64,000 nt of DNA from RGIG3178 sp942492795 (GTDB lineage Bacteria; Bacillota; Clostridia; Christensenellales; QAND01), in contig OW818639.1 of assembly GCA_942492795.1 (NCBI GenBank), forward strand, positions 1 through 64,000. Direction: 5' to 3'. Under the pieces are notes generated by a model. That model searched no databases, was not told where the DNA came from, and saw only the letters and a program-made list of their open reading frames with translations. Of the stretch, positions 16,167 to 24,285 are shown one piece after another. Position 1 is the first letter of the stretch. Every line of letters starts with the position of its first letter. The translations under genes were made by a program, and so were the position numbers.

Positions 16167-17174
16167 ATGAAAAAGCGGTTCACGATACTTTTACAACTCC
16201 TGGCGCTTATATGGACCCTCGGCGGCTGTGAAATGCTCAACGTGAAGAAGAGCAATTCCCCGGTACCCACGCTGCCCGCCATGGCTGTTGTCACGCCGAC
16301 GCCCGACACTTCGGCGACCCCTTCGCCATCAGCTACGCCTGACCCAACGCCTTCAATCAACCTGTCGCCTACGCATTCCCCGACGCCTTCGATGTCGCCG
16401 TCCCCAACGTCCCAAAAGACGCCGTCGCCTTCGTCTGCAAAGACCCCGTCCCCGTCGCCTACCGCAAGCGCACCTGTCAATCCGCTCAAGCTTTCCGCCA
16501 ATTCCCCGTTGCTTTTGGATTTCAACAAAGACGGCAAAAAGGAGACGGTAACAATTGTGACCAAAAACGGTCTGGTTACCATCCTTCTAAAAAACAGCAG
16601 CGGCAAGGAAGCCACCCTATCGCTGGACAATGCGTTTATCGCAGCATATCTATACCAGACGTCAGGCGGCAAGGCTTGTGTTGTTCTGAGTACCGATCGC
16701 GCAAGCGACGATTATGTCACTGCGGTGTACCAGCTCGACAGCGTGGCTATGACGTTTAAAAAAACAGGCAGCATTTCGGGGTATGTGCTTTCCATGACAA
16801 GCGCAAAAGCTTCCGTGTTCCGTTACGTCCGTGTGCTTGGCTTCTGGGACGCCAAATGCGAGTATACCCTCACCAGCGCCTTTGTGCTCACCGTATCCGG
16901 CGACAAGCTCTGTCATATCACGGGGCCGAACAGACAGCTGACCGTTAAAAAAGCTTTGCCTGTGAAAATTTTAAAAAGCGGTTCGTATATCTCCGCTACT
17001 TTGCCCAAAGGCACGCGGCTTCGCATCACGGCTACCGATGAAAAAACCTATTTGCTCTTTACCCTATCCGACGGGCGTGAGGGCAAACTTTCCTTTACCG
17101 TCAAGGATTCTGCCATTCTGATCGGCGGCAAGGCAGAGAGCGAATGGTTTGACGGCATCCTGCATATCGACTGA
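16167..17174 (+). CDS. Lipoprotein with Pro/Ser/Thr-rich linker
   Basis: The 335-residue protein has lipobox LGGC (cysteine 21). A linker of about 75 residues follows, made almost only of Pro, Ser, Thr and Ala in SPTPS-type repeats, which would hold the globular part away from the membrane. The C-terminal 220 residues begin with LLLDFNKDGKKETVTIV, a calcium-loop-like D-x-N-x-D-G motif seen in FG-GAP/VCBS-like beta structures. A later SH3-like part reads LPKGTRLRITATDEKTYLLF. I cannot assign an activity. The ATG at 16167 has a moderate AAGGGA site upstream. It is probably monocistronic. Confidence 0.8.
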   Translation: MKKRFTILLQLLALIWTLGGCEMLNVKKSNSPVPTLPAMAVVTPTPDTSATPSPSATPDPTPSINLSPTHSPTPSMSPSPTSQKTPSPSSAKTPSPSPTASAPVNPLKLSANSPLLLDFNKDGKKETVTIVTKNGLVTILLKNSSGKEATLSLDNAFIAAYLYQTSGGKACVVLSTDRASDDYVTAVYQLDSVAMTFKKTGSISGYVLSMTSAKASVFRYVRVLGFWDAKCEYTLTSAFVLTVSGDKLCHITGPNRQLTVKKALPVKILKSGSYISATLPKGTRLRITATDEKTYLLFTLSDGREGKLSFTVKDSAILIGGKAESEWFDGILHID

Positions 17175-17366
17175 CATGATTGAACCACCATTGCTTATAA
17201 GGCCGCTATTATTTTTCCTGTTCACACAACCTTCTTTGGCTTTGTGCTTTTTATGCGTATGCGTCATGCTTTTTCATCAAAGCATCGATGCATATGTTTC
17301 CATGTATAAGTTTTTTTTAAAATCAAATCATAGAGCGACAAATTTAAAACGAAAGGAACATCTTTG

Positions 17367-17510
17367 ATGGCGAATTGGTTCTCAAGGCTGCTTTTCGGAA
17401 AGCATCAATCGCAAGACCGCTATGATCGTGATTATCAGGATCTTCTGTACAGCGCAGATTACGACGAAAAGGACGAGGACAAAGACAGCGATGAATTTGA
17501 TGCGTTTTAA
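17367..17510 (+). CDS. Small acidic protein, 47 residues, uncharacterised
   Basis: A 47-residue frame starts at the ATG at 17367 after GAAAGGAACATCTTT. It begins MANWFSRLLFGKHQSQ, an amphipathic or membrane-touching start, and ends in a strongly acidic tail (DYDEKDEDKDSDEFDAF). I do not recognise it. The ribosome site, clean stop and biased composition make it plausible. It precedes the Asn-rich small gene at 17771 with 260 bp between. Confidence 0.5.
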   Translation: MANWFSRLLFGKHQSQDRYDRDYQDLLYSADYDEKDEDKDSDEFDAF

Positions 17511-17770
17511 GGAAGATTCTTCCTGTAATTATTTTGGATATTTCCAACCCAACATCAAATACTAAAGAAGCAAGCGACAAGGAATGGCAAGACAAGCTTT
17601 GGAGGCTTTTTTCGCAGGACAAGCAAAAAGGTAAATGCCGATTGCGTTTTGCGTTCCGGCTTGTACAAGCGGTGGACGCCACCGTTATGCTCTAAGGCAC
17701 CCGCGTCCCATTTTACATGCCGAAGAGCAAAAGACCGCAAACCAAATCGACACAAGAGAGGAAATGCACC

Positions 17771-18073
17771 GTGGACAACAATAACAACCGAATGAACAAA
17801 TCCAACAACAACAACAACAACAATCAGGCAAACAAATCCAACAATGCGCGCATGGAAACCGGCAATGCTAACCGCAACCAGACAAACAAGAATGCACGCA
17901 TGGAGACGGGCTCCGATTCGGATCGATCCGGTACGTCGTCCAATCAGGCAGGCGGCTCGAAAATCGACGACCCGAATGAATCCATCTATAATTTGCGCAC
18001 CGCTTCCGACGATAAGAAGGGCTCCGGATCGCAAAGCGGATCCGATCCATCCGGACAAAAGAAAAGTCGCTGA
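17771..18073 (+). CDS. Small asparagine-rich hydrophilic protein
   Basis: This 100-residue protein starts at a GTG at 17771 with AGAGGAAATGCACC upstream; the ATG at 17717 lacks a ribosome site. The N-terminal half is almost all Asn, Gln, Lys and Ser, with NARMETG present twice (after NKSN and NK). The C-terminal half is rich in Ser, Gly and Asp. It has no hydrophobic core, signal peptide or cysteine, so it is probably disordered. Comparable low-complexity proteins occur in spores of Firmicutes, but no sequence here proves that role. A strong terminator follows. Confidence 0.6.
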   Translation: MDNNNNRMNKSNNNNNNNQANKSNNARMETGNANRNQTNKNARMETGSDSDRSGTSSNQAGGSKIDDPNESIYNLRTASDDKKGSGSQSGSDPSGQKKSR

Positions 18074-18105
18074 ATTCCGTTTCCCCAAGCTTTGAAGCAA
18101 ACGCG

Positions 18106-18132
18106 AAAGGCTGCCATGTGGCAGCCTTTTTG
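18106..18132 (+). terminator. Intrinsic terminator
   Basis: AAAGGCTGCC and GGCAGCCTTT form a 10-bp stem around ATGT, followed by TTT. Confidence 0.85.
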
Positions 18133-18198
18133 TGCGTCTTTCTCGTTGGTCCGTAGGTTACATTGTTTTTGTATCACATGAATAAATAATACCATTAT

Positions 18199-18217
18199 TT
18201 GTAACTTTATTGTAACT
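18199..18217. promoter_or_regulatory. Tandem TTGTAACT boxes, 11 bp apart
   Basis: TTGTAACT occurs at 18199 and 18210. The 11-bp spacing puts both on one DNA face, as for OmpR/PhoP-type activators. A TACAAT -10-like element lies 10 bp after the second box. The reverse complement gives GTTACA repeats close to the Gram-positive Pho box. Confidence 0.35.
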
Positions 18218-18334
18218 CCAGGCGTGTACAATTACCCTAACATACCATCATTCGACAAATATCGCTATTTCCTGCCCCAAAAAAAGAATCGAATGATATC
18301 CGAAAAGCTTGAACGATCGAGGAGTGCCATCGAC

Positions 18335-18574
18335 ATGGAGACGCATTACTATTACATCTTGGATCTTAAACAGTTGGCTAAAATCGAGAACTGTATTGCA
18401 TATCTGTTTTCACCGGGAAAGGGATGGATACCCGACGGCCGCAACGTGTTGATGGACCGCATTTTGGAAAACCCGAACGACAGCGCGATGGGCGCGTCGA
18501 TGCTGTTGTTGGTGGAGGAGATCTCCGAAGCGAAAGCCAGAAGCCTGATGGCTCCGAGCGCATCTGTCTGTTAG
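18335..18574 (+). CDS. Small uncharacterised protein
   Basis: The start is uncertain. The ATG at 18335, after GAGGAG, gives 79 residues beginning METHYYYILDLKQLAKIENCIAYLF; an upstream ATG at 18293 would add 14 residues but has a poorer ribosome site. The body is helical with a hydrophobic centre (DSAMGASMLLLVEEISEAKA) and no known motif. It is followed by a terminator and has its own upstream regulatory repeats. I do not recognise a family. Confidence 0.5.
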   Translation: METHYYYILDLKQLAKIENCIAYLFSPGKGWIPDGRNVLMDRILENPNDSAMGASMLLLVEEISEAKARSLMAPSASVC

Positions 18575-18617
18575 CCATTCTGCCATCGATACAAAAGATT
18601 GGTTAATGCCGTTATCA

Positions 18618-18656
18618 AAAATGCACTCTCGGGTACTCCGACGAGTGCATTTTGCG
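18618..18656 (+). terminator. Intrinsic terminator between convergent genes
   Basis: An 11-bp stem AAAATGCACTC with its complement and a 14-nt loop separates the small plus-strand gene from the reverse-strand kinase. Confidence 0.65.
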
Positions 18657-18711
18657 CAAATACGCTAAGGACAAACTAACAACAAAAGCGCGTCCGGTCA
18701 CGGGCAACTTT

Positions 18712-20058
18712 TTACCCGGTTGTTCGGGATGCGGCGCGCGGCACGACAAACCAAAACACCGTCTTTTTGTTTTCGCTCCTAACGCCGTATTCGCTTCGAT
18801 GCATCAAAAGGATGCTCTTTACGATGGCTAGCCCAAGCCCAATGCCAAGGCGCCGGTTTTCATTCGATTTATCCGCACGGTAGAACCTGTCCCATATGTT
18901 TTCGATCTCTTCCTCTGGGATCTCCCTGCCGGTGTTTTGCACGCTTATAAGATAGCCGTCCGCCTGCTCGCCGATTTTGATCTCTATGGATGATCCCTCA
19001 TCGCCGTAGTTGACGGCATTGCTGATGAGGTTGTCCATGACCTGCTGGAACATACGCAAGTCAAAACGGCCGTTTCCGTCGCCGGATATTTGGATGGATA
19101 CGCCCTTTTGGGAGGCGGGGAGCGTATGCCTCTGTGCCGCCTTTTCCACTTCGGCCTTGAGCGCGAACGGTACGAGCTCAACCTTCACCACATCCGATTG
19201 CAGCCGTGAATAATCCAGAATATCCGTCACGATGGTGCCCAGGCGCTGCGCTTCGTCGGCGATGAGCGTGAGCTGCTCCGTCCGCTTTTGTTCATACGGC
19301 CAGGTCACGTCGCGCACCGTTTCCGCATAGCCGCGTATGATGGACAGCGGCGTACGAAGTTCGTGCGAGACGTTCGCGATCAATTCCTTTTGCAGGTTCT
19401 CCGTCTTTTGCAGCTGCAATGCCAAATCGTTGAGCGCTTGCCTCATCTGGCCTATTTCGTCGTCGGTCTGAACCGGCAATTGTATGGCTAGCTGCCCTGC
19501 AGCCAGATCGCGCGCGGCCGCGGTCACCTCCCGAATGGGCCGGGAGAATCTTTTGGACAGGACGACCGCCAGTACAACGGAAAACGCGATCAGCGCCAGC
19601 GTGACCACCCAAAGCTGCTTTTTGAGGATAACGGACGCTTCCTCGACGTTGGTAAGCGAAAAGACGGCAAACAGTGTGTTTGAGCCTATGCGGCGAGCCA
19701 GCATTGCATAGCGTACGTTTCCCATCATGTCAAGGGTATGCAGTGCGGACGTATTCCCGCTCTGCGCAATGGACGCGCCCGTTTTGACAATCATGCCCCG
19801 CATCGGCATTCCCGTTGAGATGTACAGGATATTCCCGCTTTGATCCAGCGTTAATAGGTTGATATCCAGAGCATCTTCCAGCTGCTGATAATCAATATCG
19901 CCGCCGCGTGCAGCCTGATCCATCGTTTGACCGATCCTGTTGACGCGTTCGTTCAGGTAGCTGTTTCGCATGAACCCCGCCTGTACGATCCACAGGATGC
20001 CAACCGTCAAGCCCGTCATGCACAAAAACCCCAAAAATAGTTTCATGCCTATCTTCAT
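18712..20058 (-). CDS. Membrane sensor histidine kinase
   Basis: The 448-residue kinase has a first membrane span near residues 6-28, an extracellular sensor of about 110 residues, a second span near 150-168, and a HAMP linker (KRFSRPIREVTAAARDLAAG). The HisKA phospho-acceptor box is ELIANVSHELRTPLSIIRGYAE, and the ATP-binding domain has an N-box DNLISNAVNYG, WDRFYRADKS and a GIGLGLAIVKSI G-box. Its start codon overlaps the stop of the response regulator (ATGA), so the two are coupled. The stimulus is unknown; the gene order and class resemble PhoR or BaeS-like sensors. Confidence 0.93.
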   Translation of the reverse strand: MKIGMKLFLGFLCMTGLTVGILWIVQAGFMRNSYLNERVNRIGQTMDQAARGGDIDYQQLEDALDINLLTLDQSGNILYISTGMPMRGMIVKTGASIAQSGNTSALHTLDMMGNVRYAMLARRIGSNTLFAVFSLTNVEEASVILKKQLWVVTLALIAFSVVLAVVLSKRFSRPIREVTAAARDLAAGQLAIQLPVQTDDEIGQMRQALNDLALQLQKTENLQKELIANVSHELRTPLSIIRGYAETVRDVTWPYEQKRTEQLTLIADEAQRLGTIVTDILDYSRLQSDVVKVELVPFALKAEVEKAAQRHTLPASQKGVSIQISGDGNGRFDLRMFQQVMDNLISNAVNYGDEGSSIEIKIGEQADGYLISVQNTGREIPEEEIENIWDRFYRADKSNENRRLGIGLGLAIVKSILLMHRSEYGVRSENKKTVFWFVVPRAASRTTG

Positions 20059-20735
20059 TCACTTGCACCCCATTCGAACCTATACCCGGTTCCCCAGACG
20101 GTCACGACCGCTGCGGCGAATTTGCCGAGCTTGTCCCGAAGCGAGCGGATATGCGTATCCACCGTGCGGGCATCCCCGTAATAGTCATAGCCCCATACAT
20201 GGTTTAAAATCTGGTCGCGTGTGAACGCGTTGCCCGGGTGAGATGCCAGAAACGACAGCAGATCATATTCCTTTGGCGTGAGCGCAAGCGGTTTCCCTTC
20301 CGACGTTACGGCGTGGGCATTGGTATCTATTTTCAAATCGCCGAATTCCAGCAGTTTGCCTATCGGGCTTGCCGCATTGGAGCGCTTGAGCAGGGCTTTG
20401 ATGCGCGCGATGAGCTCGCGCGGGCTGAAGGGCTTAGAGATATAATCGTCCGCGCCGAGTTCAAACCCCAGCAGCTTGTCATATTCCTCCGCGCGCGCAG
20501 TCAGCATGATGACGGGCGTATCGCCCGTTGACCGGAGTTTTTTGAGCACCGCCCATCCGTCCGTTTTGGGCATCATCACGTCCAGTATCACCAGTGAGTA
20601 TTCCTTTTGGGCCAGAAGCCGCAGCGCATCTTCGCCGTTGCCGGCCTCTTCAAACTGCCAGTCCTCGGCTTGCGCATATTCTTTGATCATGGTGCGCAAT
20701 CTCACATCGTCATCCGCCAGCAAAAGGCGTATCAT
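20055..20735 (-). CDS. OmpR/PhoB-family response regulator
   Basis: The 226-residue protein has a receiver domain (MIRLLLADDDVRLR acidic pocket, phospho-acceptor in SLVILDVMMPKTDGW, the MLTA threonine and the SKPF lysine) and a winged-helix DNA-binding domain (LTPKEYDLLSFLASHPGNAFTRDQILNHVWGYDYYGDARTVDTHIRSLR). The ATG at 20735 follows AGGGGAGGGAAGCGC; the open frame upstream is spurious. It is the first gene of the two-component operon and diverges from the secreted protein at 20911. Confidence 0.94.
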   Translation of the reverse strand: MIRLLLADDDVRLRTMIKEYAQAEDWQFEEAGNGEDALRLLAQKEYSLVILDVMMPKTDGWAVLKKLRSTGDTPVIMLTARAEEYDKLLGFELGADDYISKPFSPRELIARIKALLKRSNAASPIGKLLEFGDLKIDTNAHAVTSEGKPLALTPKEYDLLSFLASHPGNAFTRDQILNHVWGYDYYGDARTVDTHIRSLRDKLGKFAAAVVTVWGTGYRFEWGASE

Positions 20736-20783
20736 GCGCTTCCCTCCCCTTCGATTCGGATAACCGGATGATTCAACGATCCC

Positions 20784-20792
20784 ATTATAGCA
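20784..20792 (-). promoter_or_regulatory. Extended -10 promoter of the two-component operon
   Basis: On the reverse strand the sequence reads TGCTATAAT, about 50 bp before the response-regulator start. Confidence 0.5.
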
Positions 20793-20910
20793 TGGCGCAT
20801 GAAGCGCCAACGGCATTCTCACAAAGTTTCGAAATACCCTGACAATTTCAATACATGTTTGTTCTACGATGTCCTTAAAGCAACGAAAGTTGCAAAAAGG
20901 AGGGATCGTT

Positions 20911-21372
20911 TTGAAGAAGACATTTGCACTGCTGCTCATCGTCGCGGTATTGTTCATAGGCGGCACCGCTGTGGCATACGGCGCAGGCTTGTTTCAGACC
21001 CCGGCAGAGATCGTCGCGGACTTAACGGGCAAAGACATCAATTCTGTCGAACAGGCGCGGCAAGGCGGCACAACCTACGGTGCACAGGCGGCACAGGCCG
21101 GGAAGCTGGATGAATTCCAGCAACAGCGTCTGGCTCAATACAAACTGCAGTTGGATGACGCCGTCCGACAAAACCGCATGACACAGGCACAGGCGGATAC
21201 GCTGTACAACAACATGAAGCTTCGTATGGAAACCTGCACCGGCACGGGAACCGGCACAGGCACCGGTCAATGCAAAGGCGGCGGTGTGGGCGGACAGGGT
21301 CTTCGCAACGGCACCGGCGGCCAGGCAAACGGACGCAGCGGCGGGTTCTGCGGCATGCGGACCGCCCAATAA
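20911..21372 (+). CDS. Secreted DUF2680/YckD-like protein with Gly/Cys-rich tail
   Basis: The 153-residue protein starts at TTG 20911, set by AAAAAGGAGGGATCG just upstream, giving KKTFALLLIVAVLFIGGTAVA as signal peptide. The middle (LDEFQQQRLAQYKLQLDDAVRQNRMTQAQADTLYNNM) has the helix-turn pattern of DUF2680 proteins: a short hairpin with a KLT-like or RMTQAQAD step. The tail is a TG-repeat run, then a Gly-rich end with three cysteines. It diverges from the response regulator, which may control it. The role is unknown; a small extracellular or cell-wall protein is likely. Confidence 0.75.
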   Translation: MKKTFALLLIVAVLFIGGTAVAYGAGLFQTPAEIVADLTGKDINSVEQARQGGTTYGAQAAQAGKLDEFQQQRLAQYKLQLDDAVRQNRMTQAQADTLYNNMKLRMETCTGTGTGTGTGQCKGGGVGGQGLRNGTGGQANGRSGGFCGMRTAQ

Positions 21373-21389
21373 ACTATATTTCTTCCCAG

Positions 21390-21419
21390 AAGCCCTCCGA
21401 TTCGCGTCGGAGGGCTTTA
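21390..21419 (+). terminator. Intrinsic terminator of the DUF2680-like gene
   Basis: AAGCCCTCCGA and TCGGAGGGCTT form an 11-bp stem with loop TTCGCG. Confidence 0.75.
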
Positions 21420-21469
21420 GTCATCGACAAAGTCGATGACTTCAAGGGGGAATCCTGTCCCGGTCGCTG

Positions 21470-21529
21470 CCGCTTCCCGCTCTGGCTGAAAACGTTCCAC
21501 CGGAACGTTTTTTATACGCTTCGCGCCCC
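21470..21529. repeat. Dispersed 60-bp intergenic repeat, copy 1
   Basis: This stretch matches 55235-55292 with only a few changes: CCGCT-CCCGCTC, a variable 6 nt, then AAACGTTCCA, CGGAACGTTTT, ACGCT and CGCGCCCC. The centre is a GTTCC/GGAAC hairpin flanked by A and T runs. It is non-coding in both places. Confidence 0.7.
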
Positions 21530-21650
21530 CTTGAGTAACCCCCAGGAACGCCATTTTTTTGAGAAAAAACGGCGGGAAAAGGTGTTTTCCGACGCGCATG
21601 TCGCCGGAAAACAAAAATACTCAATATTGTATTGGTTTGTCGATGCTCTG

Positions 21651-21679
21651 AGCCTTCCGATATACGTCGGAGGGCTTTT
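21651..21679 (+). terminator. Second copy of the AGCC(C/T)TCCGA hairpin
   Basis: AGCCTTCCGA, loop TATACG and TCGGAGGGCT then TTT nearly repeat the terminator 260 bp upstream. It has no gene directly before it. Confidence 0.6.
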
Positions 21680-21874
21680 ACAATTTCAGACTGTTGCCTA
21701 AGGCCTTTGCCCCGGAACATGATGTTTGGTGCATGATATCGGTTTGGATATCAACGAATAATTTTCAACTTCTGTTCTCTGTGGTAGCAAATCCGTGGGT
21801 TTGCCTGTTATACTGAAGGGGCGTACGCTCGCAATTGCGGAAGCCGGCTGTTTTTCAGCAAAAGGAGAGTTCCT

Positions 21875-23086
21875 ATGGATCGCATCAATGAAAAGTTTGC
21901 CCGACTGGGCGTGGATAGCGCCCCCGGCCAGGAGGTTCGCCAGAAAACCGGTTCACTTGACCTGCGCGGGGACAAAATTGAAGGCCCCTCTGTCGATTTC
22001 TCGCACGGCGATGTGGATGCCTTCGAGCCCTCTGCGCAATCCTTGGAACGGTTCGTGGAGGGCGTGCATGCGGGCGGCAAACAGGCTTATACGGAATACC
22101 GCGGGAAAGCCGTCATACGGGAAGACGTGGCAAAGAAACTTTCGGCGTTTACGAAGAGCACCATCGACAGCGATGCCGTCATCATCACACCCGGAACGCA
22201 GGGCGCGCTGTTTCTTGCGATGGGTTCCACCTTTACCCGCAACGACCGCGTGGCGATTGTGGAGCCCGATTATTTTGCCAATCGGAAGCTTGTAGAGTTT
22301 TTTGACGGCGAACTTGTTCCGATACCGATGCACTATGATGCGGCGGAAACCGGCGCAGGCTTGGATTTGAACCGCCTTGAGGACGCTTTTAAATCCGGCG
22401 TCAAACTTTTCCTGTTTTCCAACCCGAACAATCCGACCGGGGTCATCTATTCACCGGACGAAATCCGCGCCATCGCAGCGCTTGCCCAGAAGTTCGGCGT
22501 ATATGTCATCGCGGACGAATTATACTCGCGCCAGGTGTTTGACAACCGGGAATATACGCACCTGTGCGCACAGGATCTTTTGGAGCGCGAAAAACTCGTC
22601 ACCATCATCGGCCCTTCCAAAACGGAATCGCTCAGCGGCTACCGCTTGGGCGTTGCATTCGGTTCAAAGCACGTCATCGACCGCATGGAAAAGCTGCAAG
22701 CCATCGTATCGCTTCGCGCCCCCGGTTACAGCCAGGCTGTGCTGGAGACATGGTTTGATGAGCCGCAAGGCTGGCTTCGCGACCGCGTAGAAGCGCACCA
22801 GGCCATCCGGGACGATCTGTTGGCAATGCTGCGTGCCGTGGACGGCATTACGGTCAGAACGCCCGAAGCGGGCAGTTACCTGTTTGTCAAGATGCCGCCG
22901 ATGGATATTACGGTTTCGGATTTCACAAAAGCACTGCGGATCCTGGCGGACGTTACCCTGACGCCGGGAACGGAGTTCGGACCGCAGTTTACGAATCATT
23001 TCCGCATCAATTTTTCACAGGATCGCCAGAAAGCGCTAAGCGCCATCGGACGGACCATCGAAATCATTAAGCGGTACCGCAGGTAG
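21875..23086 (+). CDS. PLP-dependent class I/II aminotransferase
   Basis: The 403-residue fold-type I aminotransferase has VIITPGTQGALFLAM (phosphate-binding region), FLFSNPNNPTGVIYS (substrate and PLP asparagine), VIADELYSRQVF (Asp for the pyridine nitrogen), GPSKTESLSGYRLG (Schiff-base lysine) and a carboxylate-binding arginine in NHFRINFSQD. Such enzymes transaminate aspartate, aromatic or branched amino acids; the exact substrate is not evident. The ATG follows AAAGGAGAGTTCCT. It is monocistronic, with a strong terminator after it. Confidence 0.9.
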   Translation: MDRINEKFARLGVDSAPGQEVRQKTGSLDLRGDKIEGPSVDFSHGDVDAFEPSAQSLERFVEGVHAGGKQAYTEYRGKAVIREDVAKKLSAFTKSTIDSDAVIITPGTQGALFLAMGSTFTRNDRVAIVEPDYFANRKLVEFFDGELVPIPMHYDAAETGAGLDLNRLEDAFKSGVKLFLFSNPNNPTGVIYSPDEIRAIAALAQKFGVYVIADELYSRQVFDNREYTHLCAQDLLEREKLVTIIGPSKTESLSGYRLGVAFGSKHVIDRMEKLQAIVSLRAPGYSQAVLETWFDEPQGWLRDRVEAHQAIRDDLLAMLRAVDGITVRTPEAGSYLFVKMPPMDITVSDFTKALRILADVTLTPGTEFGPQFTNHFRINFSQDRQKALSAIGRTIEIIKRYRR

Positions 23087-23132
23087 GTTTCGGATCCGCT
23101 TTAAGCAGCTATCGGATTTTGGTTTGCATACA

Positions 23133-23160
23133 AAAACCCCGGGCGTATGCCCGGGGTTTT
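23133..23160. terminator. Bidirectional terminator between convergent genes
   Basis: A 12-bp stem, AAAACCCCGGGC with its complement, around GTAT. Confidence 0.85.
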
Positions 23161-23182
23161 ACTCTTGTTGTTTCCTTTACGC

Positions 23183-23881
23183 TTAGTAGAGCCGGAATCC
23201 GCGAACGAAGTTCCGTTTCCAATAGGACGATTTTAGGATACTGTTCGTTCGGATGACAACTTTGCGGTTGCTGCTGGACGCATCGATCATCTGCCCGTTG
23301 CCAAGATAGATCGCAACGTGCCCTTTGAAGCTGATGACGTCGCCGCGCAACAGCTCTGTTATTTTTTTGACCCTCGTGTACGTCTTGCATTTCTGCCATG
23401 CGCGCGAATTCATATACCCCTGTTTGATGCCCGCCTGGTTCATCGTCCAATAGACAAACCCGGAACAATCAAATTTTATCGGGCCTTTTCCGCCGCGAAC
23501 ATACCGAATCCCCAGTTTCGATTGCGCGATCGCCAGGAAGTTTTCCACGTTCGCAAGGCGCTCGAAAGTTTTCGTATCCGTAATGCCGGTGACTTCGTAT
23601 CCAACGGCAGCCTGGTATAGTTTGACGGCAGCTTCCGTAGCCGTGTCGTATTCTCCGCTTACGGTGAGTGTATAGCCGTTCGCGATGAGATACGTCTGCA
23701 ATGTCTTGACAATTTCGCCCTTTACACCCAGTTGCAGCGGTAACGTCGGTTCCACCGGCGCCGTGCTGCTTGGGGTTGGAGTCGGTTCCGGCGTCTCTGT
23801 TTTCGCGGCAAACGCGGTCGTTAAGAAGACGGACAGAACCATTGTCAGGATTAACAGTGCCGATAGTATCTTTTTCTTCAT
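23183..23881 (-). CDS. Secreted NlpC/P60 endopeptidase with peptidoglycan-binding domain
   Basis: The 232-residue protein has a Sec signal peptide (MKKKILSALLILTMVLSVFLTTAFA), a short Thr/Pro linker, a PG_binding_1 domain (about residues 50-110: LGVKGEIVKTLQTYLIANGY, TATEAAVKLYQAAVG) and a C-terminal NlpC/P60 domain. The catalytic cysteine is in FDCSGFVYW and the histidine in GHVAIYLGNG. These enzymes cut the gamma-D-Glu to diamino-acid bond of peptidoglycan stem peptides. The ATG follows GAGGGGAGAAACG. It is monocistronic. Confidence 0.92.
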   Translation of the reverse strand: MKKKILSALLILTMVLSVFLTTAFAAKTETPEPTPTPSSTAPVEPTLPLQLGVKGEIVKTLQTYLIANGYTLTVSGEYDTATEAAVKLYQAAVGYEVTGITDTKTFERLANVENFLAIAQSKLGIRYVRGGKGPIKFDCSGFVYWTMNQAGIKQGYMNSRAWQKCKTYTRVKKITELLRGDVISFKGHVAIYLGNGQMIDASSSNRKVVIRTNSILKSSYWKRNFVRGFRLY

Positions 23882-24285
23882 CGTTTCTCCCCTCGGTTTT
23901 GACGATTTCGCAAATCAGCAGACTCTTAAAAATGCCTTATTGTGTTAATCGCTTCCCTATAATATATTCCTTTGCTAATTATTGCAATACTTATATTATC
24001 TCTTAACATTTTGGAAACATATTTGTCGCACGAAAAACACAATAACTTTCCGGAACATGAAGGACGATAATAAATTTGTAAGTTTTTAAACGAAACTGTC
24101 GTAATGTTGGATATGATTATTGTAATTTTTTGAAAAAATATTTTCCACAGTCTCCGTTTTTGAGCATTTTGCCATAAAAAGAGCGGCAATTTCGCCTTTT
24201 TGACTCAAATTGCCGCTGCATTGTACTTGCGGATCATCCGCATTTTGCCGTTGTTTTCGTAGGGACAGCTTTTGCATAATACCGC
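23882..24285. other. AT-rich intergenic stretch
   Basis: It holds the presumed promoter of the NlpC/P60 gene and the terminator of the serine dehydratase gene (24176-24216). I see no gene; the frames here are short and AT-driven. Confidence 0.5.
24176..24216 (-). terminator. Terminator of the serine dehydratase gene
   Basis: GCGGCAATTT pairs with AAATTGCCGC across 14 nt, with a T-tract on the reverse strand. Confidence 0.75.

Larger units (their letters stand above)
21373..21874. other. Intergenic stretch of 500 bp with hairpins and a dispersed repeat
   Basis: No gene is seen. It contains the terminator at 21390, a small AGTCATCGAC hairpin at 21419, the dispersed repeat at 21470-21529, a second copy of the terminator hairpin at 21651, and probably the aminotransferase promoter near 21800. 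Confidence 0.6.

Noticed and set aside
17149..17367. 72-codon frame after the linker lipoprotein
   Set aside because: Starts within the end of the previous gene, ends at the small acidic gene, and has no ribosome site.
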